From assembly GCA_963820315.1 (NCBI GenBank), contig CAWFZK010000031.1, positions 179,876 through 243,875 of the forward strand: a stretch of DNA of 64,000 bases, read 5' to 3'. This document shows positions 19,624 through 27,943 of the stretch, one piece after another. This DNA is from JACVRW01 sp963820315 (GTDB lineage Bacteria; Actinomycetota; Thermoleophilia; Solirubrobacterales; Thermoleophilaceae). The position numbers and the translations under genes were made by a program. Under the pieces are notes generated by a model. It worked only from the letters and a program-made list of their open reading frames with translations. It ran no database searches and was not told where the DNA came from. How positions within the stretch are numbered: the first letter of the stretch is position 1; each line of letters opens with the position of its first letter.

Positions 19624-20403
19624 CTAGCCGAGGTCGTCGACGAGGTCGGCCACCGAGTCGACGATTCGCGACGGCCGATAGGGATGGCGTTCGGCGTCGC
19701 CGCGCTTGGTGACGCCGCTCAGTACGAGCACGGTCGAGAGCCCTGCCTCGAGGCCGGAGACGATGTCGGTGTCCATCCGGTCGCCGATCATCGCCGTGGT
19801 CTCCGAGTGCGCGTCGATCGTGTTGAGCGCCGAGCGCATCATCAGCGGGTTTGGCTTCCCGACGTAGTAGGGAGCGACGCCGGTCGCGCGGCTGATCAGC
19901 GCCGCGACCGAGCCGGTGGCGGGCAGGGGGCCGTCGGGCGAGGGACCCACGTTGTCCGGGTTCGTGGCGATGAAGCGCGCGCCCGCGGCGACCAGCTGGA
20001 TCGCGCGGGTGATGCGCTCGAAGCTGTAGGTGCGCGTTTCGCCGAGCACCACGTAATCCGGGTCGCGATCGGTGATCGTGTAGCCAATCTGGTGCAGCGC
20101 CGTCGTCAGGCCCGCCTCGCCTACGACGAACGCGGAGCCGCCGGGCCGCTGGTTCTCGAGGAAGCCGGCCGTGGCGAGCGCGGAGGTCCAAATGGAACCC
20201 TCCGGGAGATCGAGCCCGCTGCGCCGCAGCCGGGCGCTCAGGTCGCGGCGCGTGTACATCGAGTTGTTCGTGAGGACGAGGAAGGGAATGCCGAGCTCCC
20301 TGAGACGTCCGATGAACTCGGCGGCGCCCGGGATCGCGTGCTCCTCCGTCACGAGCACACCGTCCATGTCCATCAGCCATGCGTTGATCTCGCGCCGGCC
20401 CAT
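19624..20403 (-). CDS. HAD-superfamily hydrolase, subfamily IIA (NagD-like)
   Basis: The 259-residue protein is taken from the ATG at 20403 (MGRREINAWLMDMDGVL). A start at 20442 is in frame but would overlap the divergent gene. HAD motif I is DMDGVLV, motif II LVLTNNS, the lysine is in VGKPNPLMM, and motif III/IV is MIGDRMDTDIVSG. The order and the cap between motifs II and III are those of NagD/phosphoglycolate-phosphatase-like HAD-IIA enzymes, which remove phosphate from sugar phosphates or nucleotides. The substrate cannot be told. Confidence 0.88.
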   Translation of the reverse strand: MGRREINAWLMDMDGVLVTEEHAIPGAAEFIGRLRELGIPFLVLTNNSMYTRRDLSARLRRSGLDLPEGSIWTSALATAGFLENQRPGGSAFVVGEAGLTTALHQIGYTITDRDPDYVVLGETRTYSFERITRAIQLVAAGARFIATNPDNVGPSPDGPLPATGSVAALISRATGVAPYYVGKPNPLMMRSALNTIDAHSETTAMIGDRMDTDIVSGLEAGLSTVLVLSGVTKRGDAERHPYRPSRIVDSVADLVDDLG

Positions 20404-20440
20404 GGGGCGGAGACTACGCACCGTGCTAGGAATGGGTGCC

Positions 20441-21223
20441 ATGGCCTATTTGCGTTACGTCGCAATCGGCGACAGCACGACAGAGGGGCTCATGGATCCG
20501 TATCCCGACGGGAGCGGCTACCGCGGCTGGGCCGACCGGCTCGCCGAGCGCATGGCAGCCGCGAGCCCAGGGCTTCTGTACGCCAACCTCGCCGTGCGCG
20601 GCAAGCTCGCCCGCCAGGTGCACGACGAGCAGCTGGCCGCCGCGCTGGCGCTCGAGCCCGACTTCGCCACCGTGGTCGCCGGCCTCAACGACACGCTGCG
20701 TCCGCAGTGCGATCTCGACGGGACGGCGGGTCACCTCGACGCGATGATCGGCGCGCTCACCGCCCAGGGCGCGACGGTCGCCACGATGGTCTTCCCCGAC
20801 CCGGTGCCGATCAACCCGCTGGCGCGGGCGGCACGAGCGCGCGTCTTCGCCTACAACGAGCGCGTGCGCGCGGTCGCCCGCCGCCACGGGGCGCTGCTCG
20901 TCGACTTCGAGCGCGACGCCGCGCCACCCGACCCGCGCCTCTGGCACAGCGACCGCCTGCACGCGAACCCCGACGGCCACGCGCGCATCGCCGACGCCTT
21001 CGCGGAGGCGCTCGGCCTCGAGGGCGCGGACCGCGCCTGGGCCGAGCCACTGCCGCCGGCGCCGCCGTCACGAGCGGTTACCGCGGTGACCGCCAACGCG
21101 GTGTGGGCGGCGAAGCATTTTGCCCCGTGGGTGATACGCCGGATCCGAGGCGTCTCATCCGGCGACGGGCTGCCGCCGAAGCGGCCCGTGCTGGAGCTGG
21201 TGCGGCCGGAGGGGGCGGAGTAG
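20441..21223 (+). CDS. SGNH/GDSL-family hydrolase
   Basis: The protein is about 260 residues; the start is ATG 20441 (MAYLRYVAIGDSTTEG) or ATG 20432. Block I GDSTTEG holds the nucleophile Ser, block III appears as VAGLNDTL with Asn, and block V as DRLHANPDGH with the catalytic Asp and His. No signal peptide is visible, so it is likely a cytoplasmic esterase or lipase of unknown substrate. The C-terminal 50 residues are a tail rich in Pro and Ala. It is divergent from the HAD gene. Confidence 0.88.
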   Translation: MAYLRYVAIGDSTTEGLMDPYPDGSGYRGWADRLAERMAAASPGLLYANLAVRGKLARQVHDEQLAAALALEPDFATVVAGLNDTLRPQCDLDGTAGHLDAMIGALTAQGATVATMVFPDPVPINPLARAARARVFAYNERVRAVARRHGALLVDFERDAAPPDPRLWHSDRLHANPDGHARIADAFAEALGLEGADRAWAEPLPPAPPSRAVTAVTANAVWAAKHFAPWVIRRIRGVSSGDGLPPKRPVLELVRPEGAE

Positions 21224-21315
21224 GCCCATTGCGTCGCCTCGGCGGTGGCGCGGGTTGAGGCGTAGGTAGGCGGTAAAAGGGGTGGGAGTTCTCGATATGC
21301 CTCGGCTACGCCGTG

Positions 21316-21364
21316 CCACTGGGGCGACTTAGTGTCGTGTGGCGACAGTAAGTCGCCACAGTGG
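21316..21364. repeat. Palindromic intergenic repeat, copy 1
   Basis: A 49-base near-perfect hairpin lies between two convergent genes. The arms are CCACTG (21316-21321), GGCGACTTA (21323-21331) and TGTCG (21333-21337), around loop TGTGG, with their complements at 21343-21347, 21349-21357 and 21359-21364. Copy 2 at 37674 is its inverted relative, with about 36 of 47 positions identical. No T-run follows, so if it terminates transcription it would be a T-less bidirectional type. The rest of the 226-base gap (21224-21449) shows nothing else recognisable. Confidence 0.75.
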
Positions 21365-21449
21365 CGGTGATTCCGGCGCCCGGCGCACCCGGGGCCCCCC
21401 GGGGCGTCACCCCGTCATTGCCGTCGTTCGCGCGCGGTAGCCAGGCCGC

Positions 21450-22436
21450 CTAGCGCACCTCCAGCACGACCTTCCCCGTAGCGCCGCGGGATTCCAGCAG
21501 CTCCAGCGCATCCGCCGCCTCCGACAGCGGAAAGCGTGCTCCCACTATCGGCCGCACGAAGCCGGCGTCCGCCAGCCTCCCGATCTCCGCGCCGATCGCG
21601 CGCACCACATCGGGCTTCGAGGAGACATAGGCGCCCCAGCCGGCGCCCACGACGTCGATGTTGTTCAAGAGCAACCGGTTCACGCGCACCTCGGGGATCG
21701 AGCCGCCGGTGAAGCCGACGACCACGCAGCGGCCCTGCTCGCGCAGCGCGCGCAGGTTGTCCGTGAAGCGGTCGCCGCCGACCGGGTCGATCACGATGTC
21801 GACGCCTCCGCCGGAGAGCTCCTTGACCTCGTCCTTCCACGGCCCGTCGGAGCGGACCACCTCGTCCGCGCCCGCCTCGCGGGCGACGCGCTCCTTCTCG
21901 TCGGAGGAGACCACTCCAATGGTGCGCGCGCCGAGGCCCTTCGCCACCTGCAGCGCCGCGGTGCCGATCCCGCCCGCCGCCCCCTGGACCAGCACCGTCT
22001 CACCGGAGGAGTAGCGACCGCGCGTGACGAGCGAGAAGTAGGCCGTGTGGTAGTTGAGGACGAGCCCGGCGCCCTGGGCGAAGTCGAGCCCGTCGCTCAG
22101 AGGGAAGACGAAGTGCTCGGGCGCGACGGCGCTCTCGGCAAAGGCGCCCAGCATGCAGAAGGCCGCGACCCGGTCGCCCTCCGAGACGCCGGCGCCGTCG
22201 GGCGCGCTCAAAACCACGCCGCCGACCTCGCTGCCGGGCACGAAGGGGAGGTCCGGCTTCATCTGATACTCGCCGCGAGTCTGCAGCAGCTCCGGGAAGG
22301 AGACGCCCGCGGCGTGCACCTCAACCACGACGCCGCTCCCCGGGGTCATGAAGTGGGATGGCTCCGGCTCGGGCACGTCGACCTCGCGGAGCGCGTCCCG
22401 CGGCCCGGTCAGCTCGGCTATCTGGATCGCCCTCAT
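21450..22436 (-). CDS. Zinc-free quinone oxidoreductase / MDR-family NADPH dehydrogenase
   Basis: The 328-residue protein belongs to the medium-chain reductase superfamily, quinone oxidoreductase branch. It has the GroES-like N-terminus (VEVHAAGVSFPELLQTRGEYQMKP), PGSEVGGVV, GDRVAAF, and the NADPH motif VLVQGAAGGIGTAALQVAKGLGA. The zinc-binding cysteines of alcohol dehydrogenases are missing. It likely reduces quinones or enones with NADPH in the cytoplasm. It converges with the SGNH hydrolase gene and ends 4 bases before the sulfatase gene start side, on the same strand. Confidence 0.88.
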   Translation of the reverse strand: MRAIQIAELTGPRDALREVDVPEPEPSHFMTPGSGVVVEVHAAGVSFPELLQTRGEYQMKPDLPFVPGSEVGGVVLSAPDGAGVSEGDRVAAFCMLGAFAESAVAPEHFVFPLSDGLDFAQGAGLVLNYHTAYFSLVTRGRYSSGETVLVQGAAGGIGTAALQVAKGLGARTIGVVSSDEKERVAREAGADEVVRSDGPWKDEVKELSGGGVDIVIDPVGGDRFTDNLRALREQGRCVVVGFTGGSIPEVRVNRLLLNNIDVVGAGWGAYVSSKPDVVRAIGAEIGRLADAGFVRPIVGARFPLSEAADALELLESRGATGKVVLEVR

Positions 22437-23941
22437 GGGCGCGGCAGACTAACCGGCAGCGCCGGCCGCGGCAGCCTCCCCGCGGGCGCATGGCAGCTGG
22501 CACCCGCGCAGATGCGCAGGTTCGCGAGCCGCCGCTCGAGCTCGGCACGCACCGCCGCGTAGGCGGGCGACCTGTGCACGCTGCGCAGCTCGTAGGGGTC
22601 GAGCTTCATGTCGTACAGCTCGCGCGGCCCGGCGCGGTGCTCGGCGTAGACGTAGCGCGGCGTCCGGATGCCGTCGTAGTCGAGCCCGAGCCGGTCGCCG
22701 CCCTCGAGCAGCAGGTAGTCACGCCAGCGCGGGACGGGCCCGCGCGCTACCGGCAGCAGCGAGCGCCCGTCGAGCTCCGGCCGCGGCGGCAGGCCCGCCG
22801 CCTCCAGGATCGTCGGCGCCAGGTCGACGTTGCCGACGATCCGGCTCGGCCTGCGCCCCGGCGTGATCCCGGGCCCGCGCATCATCAGCGGCACGCGGAT
22901 CGCCGGCTCGTAGACCTGCGCCTTGCCGCTCCAGATCCGGTGCTCGCCGTGGAAGAAGCCGTTGTCCGAGGTGAAGATCACGAGCGTGTTCTCGAGCTCG
23001 CCCGACTGGCGCAGCGCGTCGATGATCTCGTCGACGCCGTCGTCGACGGCGAGCAGCGACTCGAGCCGCTGCTCGTACTTCTGGCGGATCAGCGCGACAC
23101 GCGCCGGGGTCAGCCGAGGAAGGCGCTTTATCCGAGGCGGCTTGTCGGCGACGTTGCGCTCGCCGAAGCCGGGCGGGCGCGGAAGCGGCTCGCCGGCGAA
23201 CGCGCCGCGGTGGCGCGGCGCCACGGCCGGGGTGGCGACGCCGGGCGGATCGCCCGGCTCGGCCGGCCCGCCGGTGTGCGGCGCGAGGAAGCCAACGGAG
23301 AGGAAGAACGGCGTGTCGGAGGGAGCGAGCTCCTCGATCAGGCCGGACGCCCGCCGTGACATGAAGTCGGTCGCGTAGAGATCCGGGTCGCGGTCGCTGC
23401 CGTAGGTCTCGAGCCGGCCGTTCTCGTTGACCGTGTAGCCCCAGTAGCGGTAGGTCTCGCGCCCGGTGGTGGCGTGCCACTCGTTCCAGCCCGGCGGGAT
23501 CTCGGTGCGGTCGACGTCGCCGTAGCCGTTCAGGAACTTGCCGAGGTGGGCGGTCCTGTAGCCGGCCGCCTGCAGCCAGAGCGGCAGCCAGCTCGAGGTG
23601 TCGAGCCGGTCGTAGCTGCCGAACGGCAGCGTGTTCGAGAGCACGCCATGGTTGTGGGCGTACTGGCCCGTGAAGAAGGTCGCGCGCGACGGGCAGCAGC
23701 GCGGATAGCTAACGAAGCTGTTCGTGAACGTCACGCCCTCCGCACCGATCAGCTCACGCGTCCACGGCATCGCCCACATCGAGTCGGCGGTCTGGTCGTC
23801 GGTCATCAGGACGACCACGTTCGGCTGCTGCGCCGAGGCGACGACGGGCGCAGTTGCAAAGATCAGTGCCAGCAGCACCGCGGCGAGAGCCGCAACGGGC
23901 AGGCGGAAGCGGTGTTGCGCTGAACAGTGACGAGCGGACAC
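22433..23941 (-). CDS. Secreted type I sulfatase (formylglycine-dependent)
   Basis: The protein has about 502 residues; the best start is the GTG at 23941. A signal peptide (LPVAALAAVLLALIFATAPVVASA) precedes QQPNVVVLMTDDQT, the metal-binding start of the sulfatase domain. The C-X-P-S-R signature is present as CCPSRATFFTGQYAHNHG, so the first Cys would be converted to formylglycine. TSDNGFFHGEH and the C-terminal substrate-loop region with ELYDMKLDPYELRS are also typical. It is exported and probably removes sulfate from a glycan or other ester. Its 5' end overlaps that of the divergent sulfatase-family gene, so one of the two starts may be wrong. Confidence 0.85.
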   Translation of the reverse strand: MSARHCSAQHRFRLPVAALAAVLLALIFATAPVVASAQQPNVVVLMTDDQTADSMWAMPWTRELIGAEGVTFTNSFVSYPRCCPSRATFFTGQYAHNHGVLSNTLPFGSYDRLDTSSWLPLWLQAAGYRTAHLGKFLNGYGDVDRTEIPPGWNEWHATTGRETYRYWGYTVNENGRLETYGSDRDPDLYATDFMSRRASGLIEELAPSDTPFFLSVGFLAPHTGGPAEPGDPPGVATPAVAPRHRGAFAGEPLPRPPGFGERNVADKPPRIKRLPRLTPARVALIRQKYEQRLESLLAVDDGVDEIIDALRQSGELENTLVIFTSDNGFFHGEHRIWSGKAQVYEPAIRVPLMMRGPGITPGRRPSRIVGNVDLAPTILEAAGLPPRPELDGRSLLPVARGPVPRWRDYLLLEGGDRLGLDYDGIRTPRYVYAEHRAGPRELYDMKLDPYELRSVHRSPAYAAVRAELERRLANLRICAGASCHAPAGRLPRPALPVSLPRP

Positions 23942-25489
23942 GAAAGAGAAGAAGGCGAGGCCGAGGCCCCCGGACACCTTAGGGAAATCCGGCGCCGGGA
24001 CCTCCTCAAGACCGCCGGGCTTGGCGCCGCGGCGCTCGGCCTGAGCGGCTGCGGGCTCGTCGACGCGTTCGACTCGGACTCGGAGGCGAAGCGCAGCCGG
24101 CCTCGCAACATCGTCCTGATCGTGATCGACACGCTGCGCCCCGATCACGTCGGCGTCTACGGCGGCAGCGCGCGGACGCCGAACCTGGACGCCCTGGCGG
24201 CCGAGAGCCTGCGCTTCACGCGCGTCTATCCCGAGGCGATGGCCACCGTCCCGGCGCGGCGCTCGATCAATACGGCCCGGCGCGTCTATCCCTTCGACGC
24301 CTGGCATCCCTGGTACGGCATGGCGAAGCGCCCGGGCTGGCAGCCGCTGCCGCCCGGCACCGAGAACATCGCGACGATCATGAAGCGGCACGGCTACTGG
24401 ACCGCCTACGTGAGCGACAACCCGTTCCTCAGCCACTCCGCGCCGTTCGAGCCGTTCCGCCGGACCTGGGACCGCTACGTGCCGGTTCTCGGCCAGCGCG
24501 GCGAGCGCCGCGACGCGCACAGCGTCCCGCGCCACGAGGCCGTCATCCGGCTGCCGCCGGTCATGCGCGAGGAGCACCTGATCTGGCGTGTGCGCCAGTT
24601 CCTCGCGGACAACGGGCGCGGCGTCGACGAGACAGAGCACGCGGCCGCGCGCGTGTTCAAGTGGGGCGAGAAGGTGATGAAGCAGGCCGGCAGCCGCAAG
24701 CCCTTCCTGCTGGTGGTCGACTCGTTCTCGCCGCACGAGCTGTGGGCGCCGCCACGCAAGTACCTCGACATGTACACGGACAGCGAGATTCCGGGCATCG
24801 CAGACGTCAAGTACACGAGCTCGGACTACCTGACGAAGGAGCAGATCCGGCTCGTCAAGGCCAGCTACTCCGCCTGTCTGACGATGGTCGACACCTGGCT
24901 CGGCCACTTCATGCGCGAGCTCAAGCGTCAGGGCCGCGACGAGGACACGGTCGTCGGCCTCGTCTCCGATCACGGCGTCTTCCTGGGCGAGCACGAGCTC
25001 ACCGGCAAGTCCGACAGCTACCTGTACGAGGAGCTGATCCACGTGCCGCTGATGCTGCGCTCGCCGGACGGGCGCGCGGCGGGGAAGAAGAGCGGCTACT
25101 TCGCGACGACCGTCGACATGGGGCCGACGCTCATGAGCATGGCCGGCCACGAGCCTCCGGAAGGCCTCGACGGGACCGACCTGTCGCCGCTCCTCGACGG
25201 CGAGCAGCCGGCGGCGGAGCGTCCCTTCGCCTACGGCGGCTACGCGAACTTCTCCTTCGTGCGCGAGGACCGCTGGAAGCTGATCGCCCGCAACGACGAG
25301 TCCTGGAACATGCTGTTCGACATACAGGCCGACCCCCACGAGAGCCGCGAGCTCTCCAAGCAGCACCCGGCGGTCGTGCGCCGGCTTTGGAGGCAGCTGC
25401 TCGAGACGGTGGGCTCCCGGCCGCCGCGCTACAGCAAGACCTTCATGGACTCGACGCCGCGCGAGCCACCGAAGAGCTGGTACTCCTAG
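23927..25489 (+). CDS. Sulfatase-family lipoprotein with Thr at the nucleophile position
   Basis: The 520-residue protein starts at a GTG at 23927. A twin-arginine-like signal (REIRRRDLLKTAGLGAAALGLSG) ends in a lipobox Cys, so it is probably exported folded and lipid-anchored. NIVLIVIDTLRPDHVGVYG, VSDHGVFLGEHELTGK and the C-terminal FDIQADPHESREL define the alkaline phosphatase/sulfatase fold. Where sulfatases have C/S-X-P-S/A-R this protein has TVPAR (near 24250), so formylglycine cannot form. It may be a phosphodiesterase or phosphatase using Thr as nucleophile. It is divergent from a conventional sulfatase and is followed 4 bases later by the asparaginase gene. Confidence 0.82.
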   Translation: MTSGHEREEGEAEAPGHLREIRRRDLLKTAGLGAAALGLSGCGLVDAFDSDSEAKRSRPRNIVLIVIDTLRPDHVGVYGGSARTPNLDALAAESLRFTRVYPEAMATVPARRSINTARRVYPFDAWHPWYGMAKRPGWQPLPPGTENIATIMKRHGYWTAYVSDNPFLSHSAPFEPFRRTWDRYVPVLGQRGERRDAHSVPRHEAVIRLPPVMREEHLIWRVRQFLADNGRGVDETEHAAARVFKWGEKVMKQAGSRKPFLLVVDSFSPHELWAPPRKYLDMYTDSEIPGIADVKYTSSDYLTKEQIRLVKASYSACLTMVDTWLGHFMRELKRQGRDEDTVVGLVSDHGVFLGEHELTGKSDSYLYEELIHVPLMLRSPDGRAAGKKSGYFATTVDMGPTLMSMAGHEPPEGLDGTDLSPLLDGEQPAAERPFAYGGYANFSFVREDRWKLIARNDESWNMLFDIQADPHESRELSKQHPAVVRRLWRQLLETVGSRPPRYSKTFMDSTPREPPKSWYS

Positions 25490-25493
25490 GCCT

Positions 25494-26489
25494 GTGAACA
25501 GGACCACTGAGGTCTCGAACGCGCGCCGGGTGCTCGTGCTGGCCGCGGGCGGGACGATCTCGATGACGGGGGACGCCGGGGCGGTGCCCCAGCTCGACGG
25601 CGAGAGCCTGATCGCCGACGTGCCCGGCCTCGCCGCCTTCGCCGGGCTGCGCAGCCGCACGGTGTTCAACAAGCCGAGCGCCCACCTCAGCCTGGATGAC
25701 CAGCTCGAGGTGTGCCGCCAGGCTCGCGACACGGCGCGCAAGGGCACGGGCGTCGTCGTGACCCACGGCACCGACTCGCTCGAGGAGACCTCGATGCTGT
25801 GCGACATCCTCCACGACGCGGACGCCCCGATCGTGTTCACCGGGGCGATTCGGCCCGCCTCGGCGCCGGGGGCGGACGGCCCGGCGAACCTCGTCGACGC
25901 GGTGAGCGTCGCCGCGAGCGCCGAGGCGGCCGGGATGGGTGTGCTGGTCTGCTTCGGCGGCGAGATCCATCACGCGCGCGGGGTGCGCAAGACGGACACG
26001 GTCTCGCTCGTGGCCTTCTCCTCACCTCAGACCGGCCCGCTCGGCCGCGTGACCGAGGGGCACCCGATCATCTGGTCGCGCATCCCCCGCAACCCGCCGC
26101 TCGACCCGCCGCGACTGGACCGGTCGGTGCTCGTCGTCCCGACGGCCGCGGGCGACGACGGCACGCTGGCACGGGCTGCGCTCGGGACCGATCCGGACGG
26201 AGTCGTGATCGGCACGCTCGGCGCGGGCCACCTCGCACCGCCCGTGCTCGAGCTGTGGGCCGAGGCGGCGGAGCGCATCCCCGTCGTCGCCTATTGCCGA
26301 CCCGAGCGCGGGGTGATCCTGTCGTCGACCTACGGCTACAAGGGCTCTGAGCAGGACCTGCGCGACACGAGGATGATTCCCGCCGGCTTCCTCTCGCCCC
26401 AGGCCGCGCGCATGAAGCTGCTGGCCTGCCTCGCGGCGGACCTGTCCATCGAAGAGGTGCGCTGGGCCTTCAGCCAGGACGACGGCTGA
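25494..26489 (+). CDS. L-asparaginase (bacterial type)
   Basis: This 331-residue protein has both asparaginase threonine motifs: VLAAGGTISMTGD near the N-terminus and VVTHGTDSLEETS at about residue 85. FTGAIRPASAPGADGPANL is a further family block. It starts at GTG 25494, has no signal peptide and so is likely the cytoplasmic enzyme that hydrolyses asparagine to aspartate and ammonia. The 3' end overlaps the convergent GFA-family gene by 20 bases. Confidence 0.93.
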   Translation: MNRTTEVSNARRVLVLAAGGTISMTGDAGAVPQLDGESLIADVPGLAAFAGLRSRTVFNKPSAHLSLDDQLEVCRQARDTARKGTGVVVTHGTDSLEETSMLCDILHDADAPIVFTGAIRPASAPGADGPANLVDAVSVAASAEAAGMGVLVCFGGEIHHARGVRKTDTVSLVAFSSPQTGPLGRVTEGHPIIWSRIPRNPPLDPPRLDRSVLVVPTAAGDDGTLARAALGTDPDGVVIGTLGAGHLAPPVLELWAEAAERIPVVAYCRPERGVILSSTYGYKGSEQDLRDTRMIPAGFLSPQAARMKLLACLAADLSIEEVRWAFSQDDG

Positions 26490-26865
26490 CGCGGGGATCC
26501 AGCTCGTAGTAGTCGCTCGCCTGGTGTGTGTAGATCTGCTCCGTCGTGCGCAGGCCGGTGGGCGGATCGAGCGCACCGGCCGCGATGCTGATCGTGTCCC
26601 GGTCGGGCGCGTCCCAGAAGAGGCTCGACCCGCACTCGGCGCAGAAGCCGCGGCGCGCATGGGCATCGCTGTCCGGGCTGTGGATCCAGCGCAGGCCCGC
26701 GTCGCTCACGAAGCGCAGCTGCTCACGCGGGACCGCGGTCATCGCGCACACGTGCCCGTGCCAACGCCGGCACTCGACGCAGTGGCAGAGGGACACGTCG
26801 CGGAGCGGGGGCTCCAGCTCGATGCGGACGGCTCCGCAGAGGCACTGACCGGTCACGGGTTCCAT
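26470..26865 (-). CDS. GFA/CENP-V-family zinc protein
   Basis: The 131-residue protein shows the Cys pattern of the glutathione-dependent formaldehyde-activating family: GQCLCGAVRIE, SLCHCVECRRWHG and FCAECGSSLFW. These bind two zinc ions. Members are often called Gfa, but most have no proven activity on formaldehyde. The neighbouring methyl-group catabolism would produce formaldehyde, which makes the link tempting but unproven. Start ATG 26865 is divergent from the HD-domain gene. Confidence 0.88.
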   Translation of the reverse strand: MEPVTGQCLCGAVRIELEPPLRDVSLCHCVECRRWHGHVCAMTAVPREQLRFVSDAGLRWIHSPDSDAHARRGFCAECGSSLFWDAPDRDTISIAAGALDPPTGLRTTEQIYTHQASDYYELDPRVSRRPG

Positions 26866-26888
26866 GGGACATCTAATAGCGTGGCGCC

Positions 26889-27449
26889 ATGGAAACCGTC
26901 TCCTTCCGGCGCATGGACGAGGCCACCGCCGAGGACTACGAGCTGCTCGATCGCTACGAGCAGGAGCTGCTGCGGGCGCTGCCCGATCGCATGCTCGCGG
27001 CGGTGGAGGCGCTCGGCGACTCGTACGGCGGTTACAAGGTCACGCGCAAGGAGCACTCGCTCCAGTCCGCCACCCGCGCGTTCCGCGACGGCCGCGATGA
27101 GGAGTACGTGGTGGCCGCGCTCTTGCACGACGTCGGCGACATCCTCGCGCCGCACACGCACGGCGAGATGATGAACGCGGTCCTGAAGCCGTTCGTGTCC
27201 GAGGAGATCTGCTGGGTCGTGTCACACCACGGCGTCTTCCAGGAGTACTACTACGGGCACCTCACCGGCGGCGACCGCGACGCCCGCGAGCGCTACCGCG
27301 GCCACCCATGGTTCGACGCCTGCGCCGAGTTCTGCGAGCGCTACGACCAGAACTGCTTCGACCCGGACTACGAGTCGCTGCCGCTCGAGTTCTTCGAGCC
27401 GATGGTCCGCCGGGTGTTCGCGGAGCCGCGCTACCTCGAGCGCGGCTGA
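26889..27449 (+). CDS. PhnZ/TmpB-like HD-domain diiron oxygenase
   Basis: The 186-residue protein has the HD-domain metal ligands in EHSLQSATRA, VAALLHDVGD and SHHGVFQEYYYG, and a C-terminal AEFCERYDQNCFDPDY block. This arrangement (a His before the HD pair, then HH, then a late Asp) matches PhnZ, TmpB and myo-inositol oxygenase relatives, which use mixed-valent diiron to cleave C-P or C-C bonds. TmpB makes glycine betaine from a trimethylammonio-phosphonate. With a betaine importer gene next door that role is attractive, but no TmpA-like partner is in the window. Other diiron substrates are possible. Confidence 0.65.
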   Translation: METVSFRRMDEATAEDYELLDRYEQELLRALPDRMLAAVEALGDSYGGYKVTRKEHSLQSATRAFRDGRDEEYVVAALLHDVGDILAPHTHGEMMNAVLKPFVSEEICWVVSHHGVFQEYYYGHLTGGDRDARERYRGHPWFDACAEFCERYDQNCFDPDYESLPLEFFEPMVRRVFAEPRYLERG

Positions 27450-27523
27450 CCGGGGGCTAGCCGAACCCCGAGACGCCTGGCCCCCGTACCGGCAGGAGCG
27501 CCTCGCGATGGCAAGCTCGAGCC

Positions 27524-27943
27524 ATGACCGCCGCCGACGCCCGCAGCCACCTGGTTGAGCTGGAGGCCGAGCGCGCCCAGGCTCACGTGGAGGGCCTCGG
27601 CGAGGTGCAGACCTTCATGGCCGACCTCGCAGACGAGATCGATAGGTGGCGCCGCCGCTACATCGCGGCTGCGCTGACCGAGTTCACGACCCTGCGCGCG
27701 GAGAGGTCGGCCCGGTTCGGCGCTGAGGGCACGGAGGGCCCCGCTGACGCGAGGCCCTCCGTGACGGGCGTCCTGGTCGTCCTAGCTCTGGCCGAGCCAG
27801 GCGTCGACCTTGTCGCGGTTCTCCGCGACCCAGTCCTGACCCGCCTTCTCCGGATCCTCCTTGTCGCCCGCGATCGCCTTGGCCACCGCCTCCTGATCCT
27901 CGTTCGTGAGCTGCATCTTCTTCAGCACGTCGTAGGCCGGTGA
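27524..27943 (+). CDS. Small hypothetical protein, 3' end uncertain
   Basis: From ATG 27524 the first 65 or so residues (MTAADARSHLVELEAERAQA, then MADLADEIDRWRRRYIAAAL) look like a real small helical protein of a kind common in actinobacteria. Beyond that the frame passes through a hairpin and 162 bases of the oppositely oriented betaine-binding-protein gene, which is implausible. A TGA in another frame at 27724-27726 suggests the true protein ends there after a small indel. Function is unknown. The 332-base stretch 27450-27781 holds only this gene and the hairpin. Confidence 0.4.
   Translation: MTAADARSHLVELEAERAQAHVEGLGEVQTFMADLADEIDRWRRRYIAAALTEFTTLRAERSARFGAEGTEGPADARPSVTGVLVVLALAEPGVDLVAVLRDPVLTRLLRILLVARDRLGHRLLILVRELHLLQHVVGR
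27731..27762. terminator. Possible bidirectional hairpin terminator
   Basis: ACGGAGGGCC (27731-27740) pairs perfectly with GGCCCTCCGT (27753-27762) across a 12-base loop. It lies just after the end of the betaine transporter operon on the minus strand and after the likely end of the small plus-strand gene. No T-run is present. Confidence 0.5.

Noticed and set aside
23942..25840. Minus-strand extension of the sulfatase frame upstream of 23941
   Set aside because: It runs antisense through the second sulfatase-family gene and the asparaginase start; no signal peptide or start logic supports it.
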